NCBI RefSeq assembly: GCF_964355755.1
Contig: NC_092673.1
Location: 35,597,648 to 35,661,647, forward strand
DNA length: 64,000 nt
Source: Antedon mediterranea
Lineage: Eukaryota > Echinodermata > Crinoidea > Comatulida > Antedonidae
Reading direction: 5' to 3'
Program-made: the position numbers and the translations under genes
The notes under the pieces: generated by a model
What the model saw: only the letters and a program-made list of their open reading frames with translations
Told to the model about the DNA's origin: nothing
Database searches by the model: none
Part shown: piece by piece, positions 1-11,448 of the stretch
Layout: the number at the start of each line of letters is the position of its first letter
Position numbering within the stretch: position 1 is the first letter of the stretch

Positions 1-2645
1 AATATATATACATAAAAAAAGTCAATGATATTTCAATTTCTGCCTTAAGTAATGATTTGTCAAATGTTGACTGGACTAGTATTTATAACTCCAATAAACC
101 CAATGAGGCATACGCTTTATTCAACGACATATTTAGTACATTATATAATAACAACATTAAAACCACTCGTTCCAGACGCAATATTCGGAAGGAAAAAAAA
201 CCTTGGATAACTAAATGCTTAATTAAATCTATCGACAAAAAACACAAATTATATAAAACATTTCTTATATCTAAAAAGCAAAAGGACAAAGATAAATATG
301 TTAAATATCGAAATGTACTTACCAAAATCCTTCGTACTGCCCAAAAGAATTACTTCAGTGACAAATTTGAATTCCATAAAAATAACATCCAAAAAACCTG
401 GCAAACAATAAATGGAGTCCTTGGCAAGAAATCTCGTAAACCGTTTCCTTCTCACTTTATTAACAATGACATTGAATTAAATAATCCTCAACAAATTGCA
501 ACTGAATTCAATAATTATTTTACTAGTATAGGGCCAAATTTAGTTAACAAAATACATGTGTCGGATAATGATACTTCTACCCTACTTCGTCCATGTGTGC
601 ACTCTCTCTTTCTTAGTCCTGTAACCGAACATGAAGTTGTCAGTATAATACTTTCCCTCAAAGATAATAAATCTCCTGAGTTTGATGGGTTTTCCAATAA
701 AATTATTAAACGTGTTTCTAATTTTATATGCAAACCCTTAACTCACATTTTTAATACTTCTTTTCAAACCGGTATTTTTCCTGATTCTTTTAAAATAGCT
801 AAAGTCATCCCTATCTACAAGAAAGAAGATCCTCATCATTTCAATAACTACAGACCAATCTCCCTACTTCCTTGTTTCTCAAAATTAATTGAAAAAATAA
901 TGCATAATCGAATTTCTTCCTTTTTAACTAAACATAACATTTTATTTAAAGGCCAATATGGTTTCAGGAAAAAGTATTCAACAGATCTTGCTTTATTAGA
1001 TATTTTTGACAAAATTACAATTGCCCTGAGTAAAAATGAGTTTTCTGTTGGCATTTTCCTTGATTTATCTAAGGCCTTCGATACTATTAACCACGATATT
1101 TTAATTCATAAACTTTCAAATTACGGTATCAGAGGCCTTCCTTTAAAACTAATTAAAAGCTACCTTTTCAATCGTGTTCAGTTTACTTCCTTAAATAATT
1201 TTAACTGTTCCTATTCCCGTTTAACCTGTGGTGTTCCCCAAGGATCGATTCTTGGACCACTCTTATTCCTGATTTTTGTTAACGATATACCAAACAGCTC
1301 TAAATTACTAAATTTTATCTTATTTGCTGACGACACAAATACTTTTTTCTCTCATCCTAAATTAAATACCTTGTTTAAAATTGTCAATGATGAGTTACTT
1401 AAAGTTTCAAATTGGCTCAAACACAATAAATTAACTCTTAATACATTCAAAACGAACTATATAATATTTTCTAAACGTAAAATTTCAAATTCTTTAAATG
1501 AACAAATATACATTGATAATAAAATGATCAAACGAGTTAATGAAACACAATTTTTAGGAGTAACCATAGATGCCTCTCTGACTTAGAAACTACATATAAA
1601 TAAAATCAGTAATCTAGTTTCTAGAAATGTTGGAATATTGAACAAATTAAAACATATCTTCCCTCAAAAAACCTTATTAACCCTTTATAATACTTTAGTT
1701 TTGCCTTACCTTTCTTATGCCAATTTATGTTGGGCAATAACTCTAGATAAATTTAATAAGTTATGCCCCTGGACAAGTCTAGAGAAAACTCAACTTGACC
1801 GCCTTTTTAAACTACAAAAACGTGCACTTCGGATTTGCGCGGGAGAATCATTTAGAGCCCATACAAAATTACTTTTTAAAAGATTTAACGTTTTAAACAT
1901 TTATGATTTAAATAAATTACAAGTTGCCTCATTTATGTACCGTTTATCTAACAATTTACTGCCTTCACATTTTAATGCTTTATTTACAAGAATTGACGAA
2001 CGCCATTCCTATAAAACCCGATCCTCTGTTAACAATTATATCCTTGATAATTTAAATGTTAAGGCTCGACGATTTTCTATGTATTATTTTGGTCCCAAAC
2101 TTTGGACTTCACTCTCAAATGAACTTAAACAGAAATCTTCCTTTTCTAGTTTTAAATCTAATTTCAAACACAACATGGTGTCAGAATATGCTACATAATT
2201 TTTCGCCGATCTTTTATCCTTATTTATTTTGTGGTGATACATGGCATTAAATCCTTCACCCTGGTATTCAATAATCTCCGCTACATTGTATCGTTATACT
2301 TGTTATTATAGCATATTTAATTATATTTCATATTGTACTCTAATTGTTATCATTATCCCTTTTATCATATATTATATAATTGCCTGGTTTATCTTAACTT
2401 CTATAATTTAAATTTTTTAAATTTCTTTATTTTATGTACTTTCACTATTATATATTCATATTTTAGTCTACTCTGTAGCAATGTTAGTATACTTATAGGC
2501 ATACGGGAGTCATGACTTAAAGTTCAGTGAACTTACTGTGACTTCCATCCACCCACATTTAATATATGTTATGTAAATGTAAATGATATATATATATATA
2601 TACAGTATATAAGTGAGTGGAAAAAATAAATAAACGAAACGAAAC
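1..2645 (+). mobile_element. Non-LTR retrotransposon (CR1/Jockey-like LINE), cut by window edge
   Basis: The 3' half of a LINE. The reading frame is already open at base 3, so the endonuclease part lies outside the window. The reverse transcriptase and C-terminal region fill 3-2198. A 3' UTR of about 440 bp follows, ending in an A-rich tail with AAATAAATAAACG at about 2620-2640. The element is related to, but clearly different from, the LINEs at 30-36 kb. Confidence 0.85.
3..2198 (+). pseudogene. LINE ORF2 reverse transcriptase, one in-frame stop
   Basis: Reverse transcriptase of a CR1/Jockey-type LINE, which copies the element's RNA at the target site. The fingers motif NYRPISLLP, the DLSKAFDTINH block, GVPQGSILGP and the catalytic FADD box are all present. 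The first possible initiation codon is a TTG at 57, but the frame is open upstream to the window edge, so this is a truncated protein and not a start. The frame is broken once, by TAG at 1584-1586, where related proteins have a tryptophan codon. It then continues without shift to the stop at 2198, which gives the LPYLSYAN C-terminal region. The single stop suggests a fairly young but dead copy. Confidence 0.85.
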
Positions 2646-3843
2646 TATTTAGATGTTTATGCTATGTTTTTCGACCGAGTTATTATTAAATATAGACATA
2701 CAGTACTACAGTAATACAAAATATTGTAAAGGAATTTATATATATATATATATATATAAATTGATGAAGGGCTAGTGTTGCCCGAAAGCTCTGCTAACTT
2801 TTCTGGCTGTTTACTTTATCGTTTTGATTTAGCTTTTCGCTTTTTATTTTTGTATCTCCATTGAGATCCAGCCACTGATACCCACAGCATTGTCATTTTT
2901 TTCAGTAATTTGCCTTCAGTAGATCCGGAAGGATGATTCCTTCAATTAAGAAGACTGAGCGTCATAATAAATCATTTCTTCCGTGTGCAATCAGGCAATT
3001 ACAACAAGCAATTTAAAAGATAACTTGAGACGTTTTATATTTTATTCTTTATATAGTATTTTAATATTTATACTGTTCATAATGTTTTATACATAGCATA
3101 TTTTCTTATATATTATCTTATCCATTGTATAGTATTGTATGTTTTTAACTGTTGTTATTTTTATTGTTTTTATTTTGCATGAATAAGTGAATTTTTAAAG
3201 TAAATAAGTGTAAACACATATCAATTTATATATTATAAACATCATGGGAAAAACAATCTATTATTTAATGGTCTATTTATTAAAGACACTTGCTATTAAA
3301 AGCATTATTGTTTATCATGAACTTGTGCAATATATGCATATGTACATGATTTGCAATTATTAGAAAAACATGACATGAATTCCTAAGACCCAGCATCAAC
3401 ACAGGAATGATTATTATTATTGACATTCATTAAGTGGTGTAGCAAAAATGTCACCAAACTTTGTCACTTTTCTCAGACTTCCGATCCATTATCAGCTACA
3501 TAATTTTTACATTTTTTTTTTGCATATAAAAATTTTTCCTGTGTTTTTTCATTATACTGTTAAAATCTTAAACGTATCCCATAGCAACGACCAGGCCGAA
3601 TAAGAACAATAGGCCTACCATTACTGGGGTATTTCCAAAATCTTCCACGATGCATTGAACCACATAATATTCATCTATTGTAAATTTCCATATGACCAGA
3701 CATATAAAAGCACACGCCTAGCATTCAATGGGTCGTAGTTTATGGTTGTAGTAAATATTGGCACCTTTTTGTTGGTGTACGTTTTTATTATTTGAATTTA
3801 ACTATAGAGGTACAGTAGTTTTATAGTAATAATTTTATTTAAT
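2646..3843. other. Non-coding DNA with old retroelement remnants
   Basis: No gene is supported. At 2730-2760 there is a (TA)n run. At 2757-2800 a GATGAAGGGC...GCCCGAAAG segment with a GGGC/GCCC hairpin resembles the ends of Penelope-like elements. At about 2931-3015 a short plus-strand peptide frame contains RHNKSFLPCAIRQL, which resembles the last residues of LINE RT proteins. The rest, to the palindrome edge, is AT-rich and featureless. Confidence 0.4.
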
Positions 3844-3867
3844 AAGCGCTAGTAGTATATAAGGGAA

Positions 3868-4115
3868 TACAGACCCGAATGAAAGGTCATACCCCCAGGG
3901 CAGGAGTATTCCAGACCCGAATAGAAGGTCATACCCCCGGGGTATATTTCATATTTCTATTGTTTAATTTCCAGGTATTGTAATAATAATTAGTGAAAGG
4001 TCACTCTTTGTACCAGACCGGAAAGGAATGTCATATCCCCAGGGTATATATTATTTTCTATTGTTTAATTTCCTGTTATTGTAATATTAATTAGCGAAAG
4101 GTCATTCTTTGTTAG
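3868..4115 (+). repeat. Degenerate direct repeats near the left palindrome end
   Basis: The phrase ACCCGAATGAAAGGTCATACCC and close variants recurs near 3872, 3914 and 4016. It is followed by GGGGTATA and a shared run containing CTATTGTTTAATTTCC near 3957 and 4055. The repeats lie just inside the palindrome terminus, where subterminal repeats of transposons usually sit; that role is inference. Confidence 0.6.
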
Positions 4116-4416
4116 AGAAGGGGGTTTGTTATTTTGGCGGGGTTTTCGTTTTGGCCTGGGTTAAAATATATTAGTGAAGGTAGTTCTTTGTTTGAGGATT
4201 GCTATTGTTATTTTTAGGCGGTTTGACCATTGCATAGGTCTCTTTTGTTTAGTATTTCCTAATTTCTTTTGTTCATTGTTCTTTTTGTTTGGTACAATAG
4301 TTTTGTTTTTTATATTTTAGAGCCGTTTCTCTTTAGACATTGTAAGAAGAGGGACTGCTTTTTGTGACCTTTCCAGTTGTTTCGTCTATTTTATCGTAGA
4401 GTTACAGTATTTCGCT

Positions 4417-4968
4417 ATGTCTGGAAGTATAGATTTTTCGTTAGGTAGCTGTGTAGATACAGTTATAATTATTAGCGATGATGAGGAGACTGTTGTTACA
4501 GGTAACGATATCGGTGATCGGTACATGCGGACCAATGAGGGTGTACCCGCCGGTGTTGATGAAGGAGATGAGAGGGGTAGCCGGGCTACAAGTTGTATAT
4601 TTACGTACGTAGATGAGGTGGAGAGAGAATTTTTATTGAAATTGGAATATTTAGCCAGAGAAGTGTTTGTTTCTCAAATGTTAAACATGTGTTGGATGTT
4701 AAGTAAAGCGGCTTGTTATGGTTGCGAATTTGATAGGCCTGGTCAAAAAGATCATGACTTCTGTTTAATGAAATCTCCAGAAGAACAGATTGATTATTTT
4801 TATCGGGAGGTTCTGGATAAAGAGTATGTTACAGACGATACCGTGTACAGCGAGATGAATAAGTACGAGGAATATTCATTACCACGGTATAGACATTTTG
4901 TTTACTTTCTCGTAAATACCTTGAGTAATTCAGAGAACCTGTATAAGTTATTGTGTGAGGATATCTAA
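4417..4968 (+). CDS. Acidic SIM-containing protein, unknown function (left copy)
   Basis: 183 residues from an ATG, not recognised as a named family. The N-terminus carries a textbook SUMO-interacting motif: hydrophobic VIII at residues 16-19 followed at once by SDDEE. The next 40 residues are acidic and low in hydrophobics. A folded-looking part starts near residue 60. It includes a C-x2-C-x9-H-x2-C arrangement (C100, C103, H113, C116) that could bind zinc, and a helical C-terminus rich in aromatic and charged residues. No intron is needed. It lies 203 bp upstream of the PC4-AlkB gene on the same strand, and an identical copy sits in the other arm. A role with SUMOylated host proteins is inference. 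Confidence 0.6.
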   Translation: MSGSIDFSLGSCVDTVIIISDDEETVVTGNDIGDRYMRTNEGVPAGVDEGDERGSRATSCIFTYVDEVEREFLLKLEYLAREVFVSQMLNMCWMLSKAACYGCEFDRPGQKDHDFCLMKSPEEQIDYFYREVLDKEYVTDDTVYSEMNKYEEYSLPRYRHFVYFLVNTLSNSENLYKLLCEDI

Positions 4969-5123
4969 AACGTGTTTCGCACGTGCCACGGAAAAACGAT
5001 TGACCGGAAAACAAACAGTTAACAATGCTTTAAGCCGCACGCGTTGTAGGGAGACAATTGATAGGAAAAACAATTAACAACGCTTTAGGCTAATTACTTT
5101 TAAAAAGGTACTTCCGTACTCAA

Positions 5124-5171
5124 CTGTATATATATCGGAGCTGATTCAAACGCAGTTTTAAAGTACCAACG
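5124..5171 (+). promoter_or_regulatory. Candidate core promoter of PC4-AlkB gene (left)
   Basis: A TATATATAT box at about 5126-5134 lies 38-46 bp upstream of the ATG at 5172, which would give a very short leader. Position and composition fit a TATA promoter; no transcript evidence is available. Confidence 0.4.
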
Positions 5172-6873
5172 ATGACTACCTCCTCGAAGTTATTGGATCC
5201 TAGAACATTTTTCAACGGTCAAACAAACGATTTGAGTAAAGCAGCGAAGCCGTCAACAAGTAAAAAATCATTTCACTCTGCCTCAGGAATTAGCGCCATG
5301 GATTATGCCGAAATGACCGGTGGTGAACCAAAGATTCCAATAACTTCAACGAATCGGATTTTTCTGTCTGAAAAACGCCATGTAGTGGCCCAGCGCTGGG
5401 GTGAAGTTGTTTATGTATGCCTTAGAGAATTTTATCAAACGGAAGAAAATGGTGCCTTCAAACCTGGACCTCTAGGTATTAATTTACCCGTTCTGCTGTG
5501 GCAAAAACTTTTTACCAATATTGATTTAATTCTTCAAGCCCTAGCCGACTTGCAAAGAGACATTAACTTGGTGGAAGCAGTAAGAATCCCACTTTCGGAC
5601 ATACTACATGTGGTAGTTAGTAGCTGGAAAGAAGAGCAGTTTGTATGTATTCGCCATTGTTACCAGGCCGAAGAAGGAGGCGAGTTTAAACCCGGCAAAA
5701 AAGGTATAAACCTTCCAAAGAGACAGTGGTACAAGTTAATTGAACAACACGGTGAAATTCAAAAGATGATTGAAGAGGTTGATAATGATAATGCGGTTAC
5801 CGTCGATGGTGGTGGTGACGAAAACGATAACGGAGGACGTTTATTCAATTCAGAGCAACAATTGCTATCCCCTGATGGGTTATCTGTGCAAAAGATAACA
5901 GGGGAAAATTTAGATTGTGATTACCTTCAACTTCTTGATAAAGGAACAGCCGATACATTGTTTAAAAAATGTGAGGAAGAGATTGACTATTTTACCGGTG
6001 ATCTTGCAAAGGTGAAAGTGTACGGAAAGTGGTTTAATATTCCTAGAAAACAGGTTAGTTCCATTATGTTTTTATCCGTGGTTTTGTATTAATGACTTGT
6101 TAATTACTTGTAGGCCTATATCGTTTCCTTTGTTTTTCTTTATTTACCGCTGGGTAGCTATATGTGTAATTTACTCTTTTACTGTAAATGATTTTATTTG
6201 GGCGTGTTCATTTACATCTCGCCAAATAAGATTCTTAAATTACTATGTAATGTATGGTTTTCCCCTCTGTAGGTTTCGTTTGGCGATTCGGGCTTAACTT
6301 ACAAATATTCAGGCAATACAGTACCAGCTTTACCGTGGCCACCATTCCTGAAAGATCTCCGCGATCTTTTAAAAACGGTTACAGGACATTACTTCAATTT
6401 TGTCTTGGTCAATCGGTAAATATTCTTGTTTATTATTTTGTTTGTTTTAATTCTATTATGCAAGTGTTATTTTACTTACATACATCCCCCCTCCCCCAAT
6501 GGATAATTGGGTGGTTTTTTTTAATCTCATGTTAAAATACTTTATTTTCTATTGTATTTTGTCGTTACTCTATAGATATGCTACTGGCAGTGATTACATT
6601 GGCGAACACAAAGATGATGAAAAAGACATGAATCACTTTAGTCCAATCGCCTCTGTATCATTGGGGCAAACACGTATGTTTAGATTTCGACATGGTGATG
6701 CGCGAGGTAAGAGTCCCAAAAGAATAATTGAACCAGTAACTGTTGATCTTAAACACGGTACATTATTAATGATGAATTATCCCACTAATGAGTACTGGTA
6801 CCATTCACTGCCTAAAAATCAATCCATCAAGCTACCAAGAATAAATCTTACGTTTAGAGATATTAAAAGATGA
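5172..6873 (+). CDS. PC4-PC4-ALKBH2-like DNA dioxygenase, three exons (left copy)
   Basis: Exons 5172-6053, 6273-6415 and 6576-6873 join by GT/AG sites into 440 codons. Residues 62-125 and 142-203 are two PC4/p15-like ssDNA-binding domains (the second has GEFKPGKKGINLP then QW). Residues 249-440 match ALKBH2, the Fe(II)/2-oxoglutarate dioxygenase that removes 1-methyladenine and 3-methylcytosine from DNA. Its iron ligands are visible as H353-x-D355 and H418, with the terminal RxNLTFR (R430, R436) that binds 2-oxoglutarate. The blocks GKWFNIPRKQ, FNFVLVNRY, MMNYPTNEYWYHSLP and GKSP are typical of the ALKBH2/3 branch. Human ALKBH2 has no PC4 domains, so the fusion is unusual. All catalytic residues are intact, so the protein is probably active. 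An acidic low-complexity linker (about 204-245) separates the halves. Confidence 0.85.
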
Positions 6874-9800
6874 GAGAAATTTTACGCAAACATTAGGCCT
6901 AACAGTCTTTAATAGCGATTGCAGATTTCAAGAACATCAACTGTTCATGATCTGTTCTCATATAGTGTAGTAGTACCAGTTAAATTACTTTTGTGATGAT
7001 ATTTCTACAAATGGTTGTATTATTGTATTGAAGTTAATTCACTTAGATATAGGGCTAATTCCATTGATCGTTAATAATAATGTGATTGTTTGTCATTGTG
7101 TGGATAATTATTAACTTTACGAAACAAATAGCTGTATTATTGTATTGAAATTCACTTAGATCTATACCTAATTCCATTGATCGTTAATATTCATGTGATT
7201 GTTTCCCATTGTGTGGATAAAAATTAAATAATCTCTTAAAAGTAAATTGTATTGTATTTCTAATTGTTATAAATACATGTAACAGTTTCTTATGTTTTTA
7301 ACAAGTGTGCAAGTTTTTCTTTAAAGCGTTTTAACCGTTTAGTTAGTAATTTCAAGAGAAACAGGTACTTGAAACGGATAAATGATGTCGTAACGTAGGA
7401 AACGGACTGGTAGATTAAAAGAATCGTTATAGGCCTAATAACACTAATAATAACAAACATATATTTCGTACATGTATCGATAAGTTATCTAAATATGTGT
7501 GATTAATATTATTACAATAAAGACCATGTAGATCTACAGTAGTTTTACTGTAAGTGGTATTGTAAATAAATTTTGAATTCAATGGTGAGAAATAATAGAT
7601 GTCTGCGTATTATTTAATATTACTTTTATCATAATTGCAAACACAGGTCGATCATAATTTGAAGGCAGAAAGACGTTTTGGTTGCCAATTGTATTTTCTT
7701 TACACTTAACACATTTTAACAGAAAAACAGAAAAGCTAGACATTCAACCGGACCCCAAACATTGAAATTTGTTTACAAACAGGTTATTTCCATTAGTTAT
7801 TCTAAGGCCTACTTTTTTTTCTACATGTTTATCTTTCGACTATTTTTTAAAAACTTTTTTTATGAATCTTCCGCTGTTTCGTTAGCAATTTTACAGGCCT
7901 GTGTCTTCGCTCTGTAGCCTTTTAACGGTTCTTTGTAAATGTTCTCTTATTGATGGTTACCTATAGCTCTCTCACATCCCTTAATCTAGCACCATTTTAT
8001 GAAAGATTCCTCAGTAAGGGGTTTATTACTGACGCTAGGTATCATCGACAGGGAATATTAGACAAAACATGACGTCACTATTTTTAAAAGGTTTTCTCAT
8101 TCAAGAACAGCTGACGTCAATGAAGAATACGTTACAACACGATAACTATCGGACAGCAGCAACAAACATCAACCAATCACAAATCTGAGCTACTAGTTAA
8201 ATAATAAATAAACGAAACAAAGACAAAAGAAAAGGAAATACACCAAACAAATCATTTTCGTCTCGAAGTTATATTAACGTAAATTTTTCCTTCACAAAAT
8301 CACAGGAGACGCGTTTAACGTTTCCAATTGTAAAGCAGTTTCAAATTACGTCGCATCATACTGCTAGTACCTTACTGTAAAATATCTACCGATATATATA
8401 TTTTGCTAGTCACTCATCATTTTATTACATCACATTATTCAACTCATCAGGTGTAATATCTTTACACAAATACTTTATATCTTTACTTTTTTTCTTACCA
8501 GCTCATAACAAACACGAATATTACTCTAAAGGATTTATACTCAATGTACCATAACCCCCCCCCCCCCACCTTTTTTTTTAAAGTCTGCATAGCGGCACGA
8601 GAAAACAATTAATAATGGGGATAAAAAGTTTGTCTTACATTGTTATACAGTAACCTGTGTTTTTCTCGGTTTACACCAACTCATTGTTTATAATTATGTA
8701 TGTTAATGTCGATATAGTGTTTCTCTATTACAGTTTATTACCTGTTTATACTCGTAAAGTTTGCAGGCCTCCATGTAGTTGGTATATTTTGTAAAAATTG
8801 TAGTTATGTTTACTTTTTAAAAATCGTTTTATTTGCATTTTATCTCCTCCTGGTTAAAATGAGTGTGATGTTGCTTAAAAAGTTAACAAGTATAACCACT
8901 AAAACGGTTCATTACCTGTAGGAGATCATCAATATTGTAACATGCGGTAAACAATACAAATTAGTTTCACAAATCATTTAAACAATAACACTAACAAATT
9001 ACTGGAATTTAAGAAAATAAAGGTGTACAGATTTTATTTCGATAAAAAAAGTGTACAAAAATAACTTTACAAAAAATGTACAGAATAAATTAACAAAAAA
9101 AAAAAAATTAATTCTTATAAAGGTGTACAGTGTACATTGGCCAGACATTCTTAAAACGAGGTGTACAGCTTTTATTTAAAAAAAAAGTATACAGAAATAA
9201 TTTTACAAAAAGTGTATAGAATAAATTTACAAAAAAAGTTCACACATTAAACTCATGCTTATAAAAGTGTACATGTCGATGTGTACATGTGACGTGGCAT
9301 TACCATTAAGAAACAAATACAAACCAAACATTTAACAGCTAAAACAGCATAGCGATCGTTTTCGTACGAAAAACAATACCTCCAGCAGGTATATCAACTT
9401 TAGTATTTTAAGTATAGGGCCTACACTTTACAAACACACACACCCTCTTGAATTGTAGGTACAGGCCTTTTGCCGTTCGTAATTCAAACAGTTCGGAAAA
9501 TTGAAGTTAATATTCTGAGATTTATGTCTATGATTGCATTCTGCCTTCCCTCTCAGGAGCTTAGACTTGTCAACGGTCTAAAAGAGCTGTAATGCAGGAT
9601 GCGAAACATAAAAGTTTATTAATAAACAGTATATTATAACGATAAAGAAACGAATGTACGATACACCAATATAACAGTACAATAACTGATTAACTGAAGA
9701 CTTGAAGTCTACTGTATTCCTACAATCATTCAAGTAGACATTGTTTGCTGAGTGTATGATACTTTCTCCAAAGAGAATTCGAACGATGTGTTTGTTTTTT

Positions 9801-9955
9801 TTTTTCGGACGTGTTTCTACGGTTATCAGAACGGGTCAATAATAATAAAAAAAAAACAAAAAAAAAAACAAAAAACGAACAACCTACTAACTTCCAAACA
9901 ATCAATACCTAAATAAGCTGAACCTAACCCACTAATTAATAATCTCTTCCATACA
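6874..9955. other. Non-coding part of left palindrome arm
   Basis: About 3 kb without a convincing gene. It holds a tandem duplication of about 110 bp (7010-7113 and 7128-7225, both with CCATTGATCGTTAATA and TGTGTGGATAA), a 13-C homopolymer at 8555-8567, and the GTGTAC cluster at 9020-9290. A short cAMP-response-like TGACGTCA-type word occurs near 8070 and 8112. The same sequence is repeated in reverse at 12314-15397. Confidence 0.6.
9020..9290. repeat. GTGTAC motif cluster (left arm)
   Basis: About ten GTGTAC/TGTACA words, often as GGTGTACAG or AAAGTGTACA, are spaced 20-40 bp apart in an A/T-rich background. The core TGTACA is its own reverse complement. The density is far above the rest of the window. 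It looks like a cluster of protein-binding sites, but the binding protein is unknown. Confidence 0.6.
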
Positions 9956-10162
9956 TCAAAATCGGCCGAAAATGATCTGAACATTGAAAAGTGGACACGG
10001 TCGTCTGTTCTTCTTATCTGTTGCCACGGCTTGTGATATCCTCGTTGGTGATAAAGCCATGCGGTCTACACACTTATGATGACCACATCGCATAACATGT
10101 TCAGGGAACTTATTTTTCAACTCTCTGATACAATGTTTAAATACAAGTGGACTGGAAACCAT
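9956..10162 (-). CDS. Small basic Cys/His-containing ORF (left copy), uncertain
   Basis: 68 codons from an ATG, reading outward from the palindrome centre. The protein is basic, with MRCGHHKC in the middle and a single later cysteine in RRPCP. No family is recognised. The only support is that it is open and identical in both arms, which weighs little given arm identity. It may be an exon (TTTCCAG precedes residue 5) or chance. Confidence 0.25.
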   Translation of the reverse strand: MVSSPLVFKHCIRELKNKFPEHVMRCGHHKCVDRMALSPTRISQAVATDKKNRRPCPLFNVQIIFGRF

Positions 10163-10171
10163 TTAGGAATA

Positions 10172-10820
10172 GGGTTTTCTAATAATAAAAGTTGTGTAAA
10201 ACTTTAGTTATGGCCAAGGGGAATTGGTCAAGACTTGGAGTAAATGGTCAAAACCGGTGGCAAATGGTCAAGACCGAGAGAAAAATTAATGTACACCATT
10301 TTATAAGTTTATAGTCAATTATTGTGTTAACATTCATTTATGAATAAACCTGTATACGTATTCAATAATAAAAAAAAAGAATAACTTTCTTATGCTTAAT
10401 ATCATGAATAACATATCTTTAGTGGTTAAGGTAATATATTATTTCTCTGTATACTGACGTCACACATAATTATAGATAAAGAGAGACTGTCCATTAATAA
10501 AAGTTGTGTAAAACTTTAGTTATGGTCAAGGGGATTGGTCAAGACTTGAAGTAAATTATCGAGACTTGGAGTAATTGGTCGAGACCGGGGGAAAATGGTC
10601 AAGACAGGGAGAAAAATTAATGTACACAATTTTATAAGTTTATAGTCACTTATTGTGTTAAATTTCATTTATGATTAAACCTGTATACGTATTCAATAAT
10701 AAAAAATTAATATTCCTTCACTTAATATCATGAATAACATATCTTTAGTGGTTAAGGTATTATATTATTTCTCTGTATACTGACCTCACAAATATAGATA
10801 AAGAGAGACTGTAACTAAAT
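10172..10820. repeat. Tandem duplication next to palindrome centre (left)
   Basis: Two copies of a unit of about 310 bp (10178-10490 and 10495-10810). Each starts with AATAAAAGTTGTGTAAAACT, followed by several GGTCAAGAC/TGGTC phrases and ends with TAAAGAGAGACTGT. The unit is mirrored in the right arm at about 11449-12097. Confidence 0.75.
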
Positions 10821-11114
10821 GTTTATCAATTATTAGGGTTACAGTGAGAGTTCTATGCAAACATTAAAAGGTCAATTAACGAGCCACCCAACTTAATTAA
10901 GTACCGGTACCTAACAAATGCGCTCAAACTCTATACAGGTTACAACTCTACAAAAGAGGACATTTTATTTTTAAACTAGGGTTAAACATGAAAAAGGTCA
11001 ATTACTTGAACTCTGAACATTGGAAAAAGGGTTGTGTCAATGGACACTTGAACTTTACCTCTATACAAGGACGAATGGACAGTGACAATTTACCATTATT
11101 TTAAACTCTGGTCA

Positions 11115-11180
11115 CAAAAGCATGGGAGTTTCAATTTTCGACTTCGTCGAAATTTGAGAGCCCCCCCCCAATAAAACGGT
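11115..11180. other. Unpaired spacer of the giant palindrome
   Basis: A 66-nt unique spacer between the arms. It contains its own small hairpin, TTTCGAC-TTC-GTCGAAA at 11136-11152, and a run of nine C at 11161-11169. A 66-nt loop is small compared with most natural large palindromes and would allow cruciform extrusion. Confidence 0.85.
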
Positions 11181-11448
11181 TGACCAGAGTTTATGGTAAA
11201 TTGTCACTGTCCATTCGTACTTGTATAGATGTAAAGTTCAAGTGTCAATTGACACAACCCTTTTTAAGTAATTGACCTTTTTCATGTTTAACCCTAGTTT
11301 AAAAATAAAATGTCCTCTTTTGTAGAGTTGTAACCTGTATAGAGTTTGAGCGCATTTGTTAGGTACCGGTACTTAATTAAGTTGGGTGGCTCGTTAATTG
11401 ACCTTTTAATGTTTGCATAGAACTCTCACTGTAACCCTAATAATTGAT

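Noticed and set aside
5180-5215. PCNA-interacting (PIP) box in the PC4-AlkB N-terminus
   Set aside because: KLLDPRTFF ends in FF, but lacks the Gln and the aliphatic residue at the required spacing.
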